Shown: positions 43,941 to 52,386 of the stretch, one piece after another
Numbering within the stretch: the first letter of the stretch is position 1
Layout of the letters: each line of letters opens with the position of its first letter
Source of the DNA: Hyphomonadaceae bacterium UBA5336
GTDB lineage: Bacteria; Pseudomonadota; Alphaproteobacteria; Caulobacterales; Hyphomonadaceae
DNA length: 64,000 nt
Assembly: GCA_002408125.1 (NCBI GenBank)
Contig: DHQO01000034.1
Span: 1-64,000, forward strand
Direction of reading: 5' to 3'
The notes under the pieces: model-generated
The model's input: the letters and a program-made list of their open reading frames with translations, nothing else
What the model was told of the DNA's origin: nothing
Databases searched by the model: none
Translations under genes and position numbers: made by a program

Positions 43941-46460
43941 CTAGTAATCGACGCGCACGCCGAGCAGCCAGCGGCGGCCATAGCCTTCCACCTGGTTCGG
44001 CGTGGCCACGGTGCCTTCATACCGCACGTCGGTCTCGTCGGTGAGGTTATTGGCGTTGGCGAACAGGGTGAACTGGGCGCCCTGCGCCTGCCAGGGCAGG
44101 TTGTAGCGGATGGAGGCGTCCACACGCTGCTGCTCGTCCCAGTACTCAGCCAGGCCATCATTCTCGGTCGTTGACAGCCAGGCATCGCGGTACTGGTAAT
44201 TCAGGCGCGCCGAGAGGCCGAACTTCTCGTAATAGACCGAGGCGTTCCAGATCAGGTCGGAAGTGCCCGGCAGGGAGTAGGTCGCGCCCTCATTGGTCTC
44301 GAACTCGGAGTCGAGCACGGTCAGGTTGCCGCTGACGCCGAAGCCGTTGAAGGCCTCCGGCAGGAAGTCATCGGCCTGGCCGATGAAATTGAGCTCCAGC
44401 CCCGACAGGTGGCCGGACTTGCCATTCACGAAACCGGTATAGCTCCAGTCCTGGCCGGCTGCGCTGTCGAGATAGATGCCGCCGTCGATGGTGGACGAGG
44501 AGGCATAGATCACATCGTCGACATGGCGGTAGAACACGCCCGCCGAAAGGATGCTGGCCGGGGCGTAGTACCATTCGAACGAGATGTCCCCGCCCCAGGT
44601 CTTTTCCGCGTCCAGGGTCGGGTTGCCGCCGATCACGGCCTGGTCGGGGATGCTCACCGTAGCCGAGGCGCGCAGCTCGTTATAGGTCGGCCGGGAGAGG
44701 CCGGTGGAAGCGGAGAAGCGCAGTTTCATCTCGTCATTGAGGTCGAGATTGAGGTGGGCGCTCGGCAGGAAGCTGACATAGTCGTCGCTGTATTCCACAT
44801 CGATGGCCGGGCCGGCGGAGGTGTAGTCGGTCATCTCGACGCGCGCGCCATAGACGAAATTGCCCCAGTCGAACTCGGTGGTCGCCATGGCGTAGAGCGC
44901 GATCAGATCTTCCTCGATGGCGATCACCTGGTCGCTGGGCACGTCCACCGACAGGCCGCCGACGGCGTCCGACCAGGCCTTTCGCAGGTCTTCGTTACGG
45001 TAATAGGTGGCCCCGATGGTGTTGTCGAAATCGGAATACCACTCAACGCCGGTGGCGAACTGATCGATGTCCACCGTGGCCGGGAAGCCGCCAATGGCCT
45101 GGGCGATGCCGTAGCCCGACGCCTCGCGGGTGTCGTATTGCAGGCCGGTCTTCAGCGTGAAGTCGTGGCCGAACAGGTCAAGCTCGCGCTCGGCGTCCAG
45201 CTTCAGTTTCCAGGCCTCATTGTCGAGGCTGGAATCCACGATCAGGCCGAGCACGGCGCCATAATCGATGGTGTTCACGTTGAGGGGAGTCTGGGTGAAC
45301 ATGTCAAACAGCGTGACCCTGGGCGACTGGACATCGGTGAGGTCATAGCTCGCCGCCACCGTGCCGCCCGCGCTGTAGGGGATCGGCAGGAAGGTGTTGT
45401 CCTCGGTCTCGGTGTAGTTCAGGCGCGCTTCGACGTACCATTCGGCCACGGCGAAATCCATGCCGAGCGTATTGGTGAAGGTGGAGTTGTCATAACGGCC
45501 ATATTCCAGCAGGCGGTTGGCCAGGACCAGCGGCTGATAGCCGGTCTCGCCCGGCGTCACCGCTCCGCCGATGGCTTCCGCGCCGCCGGAAAAGTCGAAA
45601 ACGAACTGGTTGCGCTCCTCCTGGTCGATGAACTCGGTGAACAGGGTCGAGGCGAAAATGCGCTCGACCGCGCCGCCGGGGCGGAACTCGACCTTGCCGC
45701 CATAGGCATTGTCCTCGCGCTCGACGAAATAGGAGCGGAAATCGAGTTCATTGACGATCAACTCGCCATTGGCATCCATTTCCAGGTCCAGCTCGCGGTT
45801 GTCGGTGTTCTGGACGCGGCGATTGTTGGAGCCGAAGACCACGAAGCCGAACTGCTCGTTCGACCAGCTGAGGCGCCCATTATACTTGTTGACCGGCCCG
45901 CCGCCGAGCTCCTGCTCGCCATAGCCCGCTTCCAGCGAGGCGCTGAAGCCTTCAGCGTCGAAGGGGCTGAAGGTCTTCACATTGATGAAGCCGGAAACGG
46001 CCTCGCCCGGCATGTCCGGCGTGATCGCCTTGTTGGCTTCCACCGCGCTGGTGATCACCGACGGGAAGCTGTCGAAACGCGGGATACGGCCATTCTGTGC
46101 GCCCGGCACGTCGATGCCGTCAAAGGCGATGGCGGTGTAGCGGAACGGCGCGCCGCGAAAGTTGATATAGCGCGCCTGGCCCTGGTCGCGCTCGATGGCG
46201 AGGCCCGGCAGGCGGCCGAGCGAGTCCGCGAGGTTCTGGTCCGGGAAGCGGCCGATCGTATCGGCGGAGATGATGTCGACCACATTGGGCGCTTCGCGCT
46301 TGGCCTCGATGGCGGCCTGCTGGCTGTCGCGGATCGGCGTTGCGGTGACCACGACCGTCTGCTGGCGCGATTCCGTTTCGGTTTCCTGGGCGAATGCCGA
46401 ACTGGCAGCGAACAGAGCCGTGCCGAGCAGCAGGCCTGTGGTTTTGAATGTCTGGTTCAT
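43941..46460 (-). CDS. TonB-dependent outer-membrane receptor
   Basis: An 839-residue receptor. It has a signal peptide (SSAFAQ) and a TonB-box-like TVVVTATPI. The plug domain contains APNVVDIISADTIGRFPDQN, LGRLPGLAIERDQGQARYIN and FRGAPFRYTAIAFDGIDVPG. A 22-strand barrel ends in GYGRRWLLGVRVDY. The plug belongs to the TIGR01782-type group common in Caulobacterales and sphingomonads, which often take up complex sugars or other large nutrients. The start ATG 46460 has the signal directly after it. A fused TetR-TetR regulator is divergent, 241 bases away, and a lipoprotein phosphatase follows, so the three genes probably form a regulated uptake locus. Confidence 0.95.
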   Translation of the reverse strand: MNQTFKTTGLLLGTALFAASSAFAQETETESRQQTVVVTATPIRDSQQAAIEAKREAPNVVDIISADTIGRFPDQNLADSLGRLPGLAIERDQGQARYINFRGAPFRYTAIAFDGIDVPGAQNGRIPRFDSFPSVITSAVEANKAITPDMPGEAVSGFINVKTFSPFDAEGFSASLEAGYGEQELGGGPVNKYNGRLSWSNEQFGFVVFGSNNRRVQNTDNRELDLEMDANGELIVNELDFRSYFVEREDNAYGGKVEFRPGGAVERIFASTLFTEFIDQEERNQFVFDFSGGAEAIGGAVTPGETGYQPLVLANRLLEYGRYDNSTFTNTLGMDFAVAEWYVEARLNYTETEDNTFLPIPYSAGGTVAASYDLTDVQSPRVTLFDMFTQTPLNVNTIDYGAVLGLIVDSSLDNEAWKLKLDAERELDLFGHDFTLKTGLQYDTREASGYGIAQAIGGFPATVDIDQFATGVEWYSDFDNTIGATYYRNEDLRKAWSDAVGGLSVDVPSDQVIAIEEDLIALYAMATTEFDWGNFVYGARVEMTDYTSAGPAIDVEYSDDYVSFLPSAHLNLDLNDEMKLRFSASTGLSRPTYNELRASATVSIPDQAVIGGNPTLDAEKTWGGDISFEWYYAPASILSAGVFYRHVDDVIYASSSTIDGGIYLDSAAGQDWSYTGFVNGKSGHLSGLELNFIGQADDFLPEAFNGFGVSGNLTVLDSEFETNEGATYSLPGTSDLIWNASVYYEKFGLSARLNYQYRDAWLSTTENDGLAEYWDEQQRVDASIRYNLPWQAQGAQFTLFANANNLTDETDVRYEGTVATPNQVEGYGRRWLLGVRVDY

Positions 46461-46510
46461 GGACTTGACCCCTCGCGATGAACGGGCGGGCCATAGCAAT
46501 CCTGATCACT

Positions 46511-46712
46511 TGTACCAATCTACATTGGGTGAACTTTTTGTTGCGCTTTCGTGACGCCCAAACCGGACAATCCTGTTGCATTCATTGCGCAATATATCCG
46601 TAGAAGGACGATTTCCAGCACCCACCAAAGCCATGACGCTTGAAGGCGCGGCCAAATACAGACATGTGTACCAGCAGGGATGAGAGACGCAGACTAAACA
46701 CATGTACCAATC
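46511..46712. promoter_or_regulatory. Repeated TGTACCA sites between receptor and TetR-TetR genes
   Basis: TGTACCAATC occurs at 46511-46520 and again at 46703-46712, overlapping the regulator's own start codon. A shorter TGTACCA is at 46667-46673. The first lies in a small palindrome CCAAT-ctac-ATTGG (46515-46528). These are candidate operators for the divergent regulator, which would let it control both itself and the receptor. Confidence 0.45.
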
Positions 46713-47913
46713 CGGGCAGAATGAACTCCTGGCCTATGGCCTTGAAATCGTGGACACTGGCGGCCTGAAGGCGCTCACGCTGCGGAGCCTCGCGCAAAAG
46801 GCCGGCGTCAGCCCGTCCCTGCTCAATTATCGCTTCGGCTCGCGCGACGGCCTGGTCTCGCGCCTGTTCGAATATGCCCGGGATCTCGACGCCGAGTTCT
46901 GGCACGAATGCAGCGAAACCGTCGCGGCCATGACGCTTTCGCTGCACCATGTTCCGGTCATCTCGCTGTCGATTGTGCAGACCTGCATCCAGCGCGCACG
47001 CAGTCTTGAGCGCCTGCGCTGGATCTGCTCGACCCTGGCCGCGCGCGATCCCGGCTATCTCGGCCGGGCCGGAAAATGGGCCGGTCTGCCCTGCGCATTC
47101 TGGACCGGCCTCCTGCGCCAGGTCGGCGCGGACGAGGCGCTCGGCCCGTCCCTGGCGGCGACGATGAGCGGGGCGATCCGCACCGGCCTTGTCGCCCATG
47201 ACAATCTGCTGGTCTCGGCCTGGGTCTCCGACATCGTGCTGCGCGCCACCGAGCGCCTGCTGCACCTGCCGCTCACCATGCAGGGCGACAGCCCGGCCCG
47301 GGCGCGGATCGAGGCGCTCGCGCAGGCCTCAGTCGCCCTGCAGCCTGAAGGTCGCACCGATACGCCCGAGCGCATCCTTACCAGCGCCGCCGCCCTGATC
47401 CTGTCGTCCGGGCCCGACGCGGTCACCCATCGCGACATCGCCAGCCATGCCGGGGTGTCGCTCTCCTCACTGACCCATCATTTCAGCTCGCTGGACGCGA
47501 TCATCCGCAGCGCGTTCGAGCGGATCTATACCCGCGCCCAGCACGATTACGGCGCCCGGCTACCTGCACAGATGACGATGGGCGAGTTCATGCAGACCGT
47601 CCTGCCGGCCATGTTCGAACAGTCCGCCGGCCGCGGCCAGGAAGCCACGGCGATGGACGAGATTATCCTGTGCACCTCGCGCGACCATGACACCACGCTC
47701 ATGAGCAGCGGCCTCATGTCCATGGTCGGGCGCACCTCGAGCGCCATCGTCGGAGCCATGGCCGGCGAGCTGCCGGTCGACCGGCTGGACGGGCAGATCT
47801 TCCGCTTTACCCTGACGGGGCTCAGCGAGCAGGGCATGCACCTGCCCCCTCCCAAGCGCGACCGACATGTGATGGACAATTGCGAGATCTTTCTCACCCG
47901 GTGGCTGTCTTAG
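46702..47913 (+). CDS. Transcriptional regulator with two TetR units in one chain
   Basis: A 403-residue protein that reads as two complete TetR-family proteins fused head to tail. The first DNA-binding domain is at residues 8-60 (LTLRSLAQKAGVSPSLLNYRF). The second is at residues 223-278 (VTHRDIASHAGVSLSSLTHHF). Each is followed by a helical ligand-type domain of about 130-160 residues. The chain could therefore fold as an intramolecular dimer with two non-identical reading heads. It is divergent from the TonB-dependent receptor gene and is its likely controller. The ribosome site before ATG 46702 is weak (GAGAGA about 15 bases away). No frame break is seen between the halves. Confidence 0.88.
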   Translation: MYQSGQNELLAYGLEIVDTGGLKALTLRSLAQKAGVSPSLLNYRFGSRDGLVSRLFEYARDLDAEFWHECSETVAAMTLSLHHVPVISLSIVQTCIQRARSLERLRWICSTLAARDPGYLGRAGKWAGLPCAFWTGLLRQVGADEALGPSLAATMSGAIRTGLVAHDNLLVSAWVSDIVLRATERLLHLPLTMQGDSPARARIEALAQASVALQPEGRTDTPERILTSAAALILSSGPDAVTHRDIASHAGVSLSSLTHHFSSLDAIIRSAFERIYTRAQHDYGARLPAQMTMGEFMQTVLPAMFEQSAGRGQEATAMDEIILCTSRDHDTTLMSSGLMSMVGRTSSAIVGAMAGELPVDRLDGQIFRFTLTGLSEQGMHLPPPKRDRHVMDNCEIFLTRWLS

Positions 47914-47976
47914 GGCGCCGGGTGCCGGTCTCGACGGTCATGAGAATTGCTACTAGGGTTTCGGCAAGGGAGAGAC

Positions 47977-49404
47977 ATGTCGACAACACGGCGAAGACTG
48001 TTGCAGGGCGGAGCAGCCCTCGGCGTGGCTGCGGCCATTCCTGTCGGCCAGCATGTGGCCTGGGGCGGCAAGGATTTCGCCCGCGCCGATTACAATCCCG
48101 ACTATCCTGCCCCGCCTGAGGGCGAGGAAAGCTGGATGAACTGGTCGGGCATCCAGCGCGCAACGCCCCGCACCATCGCCGCGCCGGAGACCGAAGAAGC
48201 GCTGATTGATCTCATCTCCTCCACGCAATCCTCCCTGCGCCCGAAGGGCAGTGGGCATTCCTTCACCGGCCTGGTGCCGAGTGAAGACACGATTGTCGAT
48301 CTCGCCAACCTGTCCGGCCTGAAGGCCATCGACAGCGAGACCGGGCTCGCGCGGTTCGGCGCAGGGACGGTGCTGTTCCAGGCCGCCGGCGCGCTTGACG
48401 ATCATGGCCGCGCTTTCCCGAACCTGCCCGATATCGCCGACCAGACCCTCGCCGGGTCCTGTTCCACCGCCACCCACGGCACGGGCGCGCGCCTGCCGGC
48501 CATGCATGCCCAGATCGAGGCCTTCCGCCTTGTGACAGCCTCCGGCGAAGTGCGGAATGTGTCCGCAGCCAGCGATGGTGATCTCTTTGCCGCCGGCAAG
48601 GTCTCGCTCGGCGCGCTGGGCATCATCACCGAGTACACGCTTGCCACCGTGCCGGCTTATAATCTCCACCGCCTTGTCGCCGCCGAACCCCTCCAGCAGG
48701 TGTTCGATAGCGCCGAAGCCCGCGCAGACGAGAACCGCAATTTCGAGGCCTATTACCTGCCGGGCACGGGCGTGGCCGCGACGATCACGCACAATATCCA
48801 TGACGGCGAGATCACCGGACGCCCGCCATCGGAGGACGACGAGCTGCTGCTCGGCCTGAAGGATCTGCGCGACAGTTTCGGCTGGTGGCCCTGGCTACGG
48901 CGGAAGATTGCCGGCGCTGCCCTGCCGGGCGGCACCGTGGAAGATGTCAGCGATGCCTCCTGGCGCCTCCTGTCCACCACGCGTCCCATCCGGTTCAACG
49001 AGATGGAATATCACCTGCCGCGCGCGGAAGGCATCGCCGCCCTGCGCAAGGTCACCACGATGATGGACCGGCGCAAGCAAGTCTTCTTCCCGATGGAGAT
49101 CCGCTTCACCGCACCGGATGATGCCTGGCTCAGCCCGTTCAATGATGGCCCGCGCATTTCTATCGCGATCCATGCCGCCGTGGACGAGCCCTATGAGTAT
49201 TTCTTCTCCGAATTCGAGCCGGTCTTCCGCGCCCATGGCGGGCGCCCGCACTGGGGCAAGCTGCACTCGCTCGGCCATGATGAGCTGACAGGGCTTTATC
49301 CGGAGTTCGAAAGCTTCCGCGAGCTGCGCCGCTCGCTCGACCCGGACGGGCGCCTGCTGAACCCGCATCTGGCAGAACTGTTTGGCGAGGCCGAGCGTGC
49401 CTAG
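47977..49404 (+). CDS. Tat-exported FAD-binding lactone oxidase-type enzyme
   Basis: A 475-residue flavoenzyme of the VAO/PCMH fold, closest to D-arabinono-1,4-lactone or L-gulonolactone oxidases and alditol oxidase. A Tat signal opens it (TTRRRLLQGGAALG). The FAD domain has RPKGSGHSFTGLVPSED and PNLPDIADQTLAGSCSTATHGTG. A substrate domain ends HWGKLHSLGHDELTGLYPEF and FRELRRSLDPDGRLLNPHL, which is the family C-terminus. Such oxidases pass electrons to oxygen and make hydrogen peroxide. The start ATG 47977 has AAGGGAGA upstream. It overlaps the next gene by 8 bases, so the two are translated together. Confidence 0.88.
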   Translation: MSTTRRRLLQGGAALGVAAAIPVGQHVAWGGKDFARADYNPDYPAPPEGEESWMNWSGIQRATPRTIAAPETEEALIDLISSTQSSLRPKGSGHSFTGLVPSEDTIVDLANLSGLKAIDSETGLARFGAGTVLFQAAGALDDHGRAFPNLPDIADQTLAGSCSTATHGTGARLPAMHAQIEAFRLVTASGEVRNVSAASDGDLFAAGKVSLGALGIITEYTLATVPAYNLHRLVAAEPLQQVFDSAEARADENRNFEAYYLPGTGVAATITHNIHDGEITGRPPSEDDELLLGLKDLRDSFGWWPWLRRKIAGAALPGGTVEDVSDASWRLLSTTRPIRFNEMEYHLPRAEGIAALRKVTTMMDRRKQVFFPMEIRFTAPDDAWLSPFNDGPRISIAIHAAVDEPYEYFFSEFEPVFRAHGGRPHWGKLHSLGHDELTGLYPEFESFRELRRSLDPDGRLLNPHLAELFGEAERA

Positions 49405-50677
49405 ACTGTCACGGCGAAACCTTATCCTCGGATCGGCCGCCATAGTGGGAGTGACCGCACTGATGACCAAGCCCAGAGACCATAGCGGCCCGCGCGATCC
49501 GTATTTTCTCGACATGCAGGCCGCCCTGATGCGCGCCGGGATCGCCACGCCGACACTGGTCATCGACCGGGCGCGGCTGAACGCGAATGTCGACACGCTG
49601 ATAGGCCACCTGCCCGCCGGCATGGGCTATCGCATCGTGGCAAAGTCCCTGCCCTCGCTGGACCTGATCAATCATATCCGCGCGCGGGCCGGCACCGACC
49701 GGCTGATGACCTTCAACCAGCCCATGCTGTCGGCGCTGAGCGAAGCCTCCCCCGAAGCCAGCCAGCTCCTCGGCAAGCCGCTGCCGATCCAGGCCGCGCG
49801 CAACTATTTCGCGCAGCTGCCGGCAGGTCGCGCCGAGGCCGCGGGCAATGTGCAATGGCTGGTCGATACGCCCGAGCGCCTCGCCCAGTACAGCGCGCTC
49901 GCCGCAGAGCTTGGCCGCGAGCTGAAGGTCAATCTGGAGCTGGATGTCGGCCTGCATCGTGGCGGGTTCACGCCCGGCAGCGAACTGAAAGCCGCGCTGG
50001 AGGCGCTGAGGGGTGATCCGGGTCTCAGCTTCGCAGGCTTCATGGGCTATGAGCCCCATATCCCGGCCCTGCCGACCGCGCTCGGCTGGCGCGACCGGGC
50101 GCTGAAGGGCGCGTGGAACACCTATTCAGACGCCCTCGGCCTGGCCGCCGAAGTCCATGGCGCTGAGGCCATAGCCGGCCTCACCCGCAATGCCGCCGGC
50201 AGCCCGACCTATCGCTATTATGAGGATACCGGCATCGCCAATGAGGTCTCGGCGGGCTCGTGTCTCGTCAAGCCGACCCATTTCGACACCGACCTGCTTG
50301 AGCCCCATCTGCCAGCGTCCTTCATTGCCACGCCGGTGATCAAATCCCTGCCGGTGACGCGCCTTCCCGGCCTGGAATTCGCCGAGGGTGCCACGCGCGT
50401 CTGGGACCCGAATTCCTCGAAAACCGTGTTCATCTATGGCGGCCACTGGCTCGCCGATCCGGTCGACCCGCCAGGGCTGGAATACAATTCCACCTTCGGG
50501 CGTTCGTCCAACCAGGAGATGCTCAATGGCGGGCCCGAGCTGGAGATCGCCGCAGACGAGTTCGTTTTCTTCCGCCCGCACCAGAGCGAGGCGGTGTTCC
50601 TGCAGTTTGGCGACATCGCGGTTTATGAGCACGGTGAGATTATCGACCGCTGGCCCGTCTTCCCGGCCTCGGCTTAG
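49397..50677 (+). CDS. Tat-exported fold-III PLP enzyme (alanine racemase N-domain/D-threonine aldolase type)
   Basis: A 426-residue protein with a twin-arginine signal (LSRRNLILGSAAIVG). The N-terminal barrel is like alanine racemase and D-serine dehydratase/D-threonine aldolase: ATPTLVIDRARLNANVDTLI, then YRIVAKSLPSLDLINHI, where the Lys is the likely PLP anchor. NLELDVGLHRGGFTPG and SAGSCLVKP come later. The C-terminal beta domain has the metal-site-like FFRPHQSE. GTG 49397 is preferred because GAGG lies 7 bases upstream; TTG 49382 is an alternative. PLP enzymes outside the cytoplasm are uncommon, and the partner flavoenzyme is also Tat-exported. Confidence 0.85.
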   Translation: MPRLSRRNLILGSAAIVGVTALMTKPRDHSGPRDPYFLDMQAALMRAGIATPTLVIDRARLNANVDTLIGHLPAGMGYRIVAKSLPSLDLINHIRARAGTDRLMTFNQPMLSALSEASPEASQLLGKPLPIQAARNYFAQLPAGRAEAAGNVQWLVDTPERLAQYSALAAELGRELKVNLELDVGLHRGGFTPGSELKAALEALRGDPGLSFAGFMGYEPHIPALPTALGWRDRALKGAWNTYSDALGLAAEVHGAEAIAGLTRNAAGSPTYRYYEDTGIANEVSAGSCLVKPTHFDTDLLEPHLPASFIATPVIKSLPVTRLPGLEFAEGATRVWDPNSSKTVFIYGGHWLADPVDPPGLEYNSTFGRSSNQEMLNGGPELEIAADEFVFFRPHQSEAVFLQFGDIAVYEHGEIIDRWPVFPASA

Positions 50678-50679
50678 GT

Positions 50680-52311
50680 CTAGGCGAGCGCCTTGCGCAC
50701 TATGGTCTGCTCGGCGGTATCGGCGGCGATGTAGTCTGCCAGCTCGGTGACAAGGTCGAGACTACGGATCGGCTTGGTGATCACACCTGTAAAGCCAACC
50801 GCGAGGCAATGCTGGCGGCGCGCCTCGGAAGCATCTGCCGTTACGGCGAGGCAGAGCGTGTTGCGGTTCGGCCCCGGCATGGCGCGCAGGCGGCGCAGGA
50901 ACAGGTCCCCGGTGCCGTCGCGCAGGTGATAGTCGCACAGGATCGCCTGGTAGAGCACATGTCCGGCCCGGTAGTCAGCCTGGGTCAGCGTATCGACCGT
51001 GTCGACTTTCCAGCCGGCCGATTTCAGCGTTGACTGGATCACCGCCCGGCTGGCCGGATGGTCCTCGATCAGGAGGATGGTGCCGAGCTGGAAGGTGATG
51101 TGGCGCTGGCGCCGCGGGCCGCCGGCAGGGCCGCGCACGGCCAGACGCGGGCCGGCCGATTTCAGCTGCACCTTGAACTCGAAGGCGCTGCCGCCGCCCG
51201 GATTGGGCGAGTATGTGAGGCTGCCGCCCATGGCTTCGGCAAGGCCGCGCGCGATATTGAGGCCGAGCCCCGTGCCGCGCTCGCTCTCCGCGCCCGGCAG
51301 GCGCTGGAAGGGCTGGAACAGTTTCGCGGCATGTTCGGAAGAGATGCCCGGGCCGGTATCGTGCACGCGGAAGAGGATGCAGAGCTGGCCCTCCTCACGC
51401 TCGCTAGCCGAGAGCGCGAGGCCGATCTCACCCTGCCGGGTGTATTTCACGGCATTGGACAAGAGGTTCGACAGGACCTGGCGCAGGCGCGGGGCATCAC
51501 CCACGGCGCGGTCCGGCAACTGGCGCGGTACATCGAGCTGGAAGGTGAGGCCCTTGGCTTCGGCCGGCGCGCGCCAGAGCGCTTCAAGCTCGGAGGCCAC
51601 GGCGCGCAGGCTGAACGGGGCTGCGGCCAGTTCGATGGCACCGGCGCCGGCCTGTCCGGCCTCAATCGAGCGCGTGACCAGGTCGGCCAGTGCCTCGCTG
51701 GAGCGCACCAGCACATCGGCATGGCGGCGCATGGCCTGCGGAATGTCGGCGCGCGCGAGAAGTTCGGCATGACCAAGCAGCGCGGTCAGGGGTGTGCGCA
51801 CTTCGTGGGCAAGGCGAGAAAGGGCTTCGTGGCCGGTCTTTTCCGCCCGCGCTTCGGCCGAGCGCAGGCCCTCGATCTTGCGGGCGGCAAGCTTGAGCTG
51901 ATGGGCGCGGCGGGTGTTCTCGGCAGTCAATTCGCGCAACAGCGCCGCAGGCGGGACATAGCCGTAATAGGCCCCGCCATGGGTAACGAGCACGCCCTGG
52001 CGGAACCCTTTGCCGCCGGCATCGGCGACCATGCGGGCGACCTGGCCGATGGGCGTGCCGGATTCGGCGATGACCGGATTCGGGTCGATAATGCGCTTGA
52101 GCGGTATCTCGTCGAACGCCTTGCGGCCGATTCGCAGGGCCAGCTCCAGCAGCGTGTCGCGCAGGGCCACGCCCAGCACGGTGCGCTGGAAGACAACAGG
52201 CAGCGCGGAGCAGGCCTTGTCGGCCAGGAAACGCTCGATCACGCTGCCTGCGCGCATGTCCGGGCGCAGGGGGGCTTCATCGGAAATCAGTGCTTCAATA
52301 CGGATCGGCAT
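50680..52311 (-). CDS. Hybrid sensor histidine kinase with N-terminal CBS-type domain and receiver
   Basis: A 543-residue cytoplasmic protein. Residues 1-140 look like a pair of CBS motifs (SVIERFLADKACSALPVVFQ, PNPVIAESGTPIGQVARMV, GVLVTHGGAYYGYVPP). A HisKA dimerisation domain follows with phospho-His in LAHEVRTPLTALLGHAELL. The ATPase has NAVKYTRQGEIG, HDTGPGISSEHAAKLFQPF and ERGTGLGLNIARGLAEAMGG. The receiver domain carries its Asp in LCDYHLRDGTGD. CBS domains usually sense adenine nucleotides, so this may be an energy or second-messenger sensor. A TTG at 52347 would add 12 residues. The stop is 2 bases from the stop of the PLP enzyme. The partner is not encoded nearby. Confidence 0.88.
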   Translation of the reverse strand: MPIRIEALISDEAPLRPDMRAGSVIERFLADKACSALPVVFQRTVLGVALRDTLLELALRIGRKAFDEIPLKRIIDPNPVIAESGTPIGQVARMVADAGGKGFRQGVLVTHGGAYYGYVPPAALLRELTAENTRRAHQLKLAARKIEGLRSAEARAEKTGHEALSRLAHEVRTPLTALLGHAELLARADIPQAMRRHADVLVRSSEALADLVTRSIEAGQAGAGAIELAAAPFSLRAVASELEALWRAPAEAKGLTFQLDVPRQLPDRAVGDAPRLRQVLSNLLSNAVKYTRQGEIGLALSASEREEGQLCILFRVHDTGPGISSEHAAKLFQPFQRLPGAESERGTGLGLNIARGLAEAMGGSLTYSPNPGGGSAFEFKVQLKSAGPRLAVRGPAGGPRRQRHITFQLGTILLIEDHPASRAVIQSTLKSAGWKVDTVDTLTQADYRAGHVLYQAILCDYHLRDGTGDLFLRRLRAMPGPNRNTLCLAVTADASEARRQHCLAVGFTGVITKPIRSLDLVTELADYIAADTAEQTIVRKALA

Positions 52312-52386
52312 ATGTGTCGGAACCCCATTCGAACCGACACTGTCCAAGAGTGATTAAGCGAGGATAAACGCCAAGTATTGAGTTGG

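Noticed and set aside
44409..46481. A 690-codon open frame antisense to the TonB-dependent receptor
   Set aside because: The receptor on the minus strand has full plug and barrel motifs; the antisense frame is low-complexity and has none.
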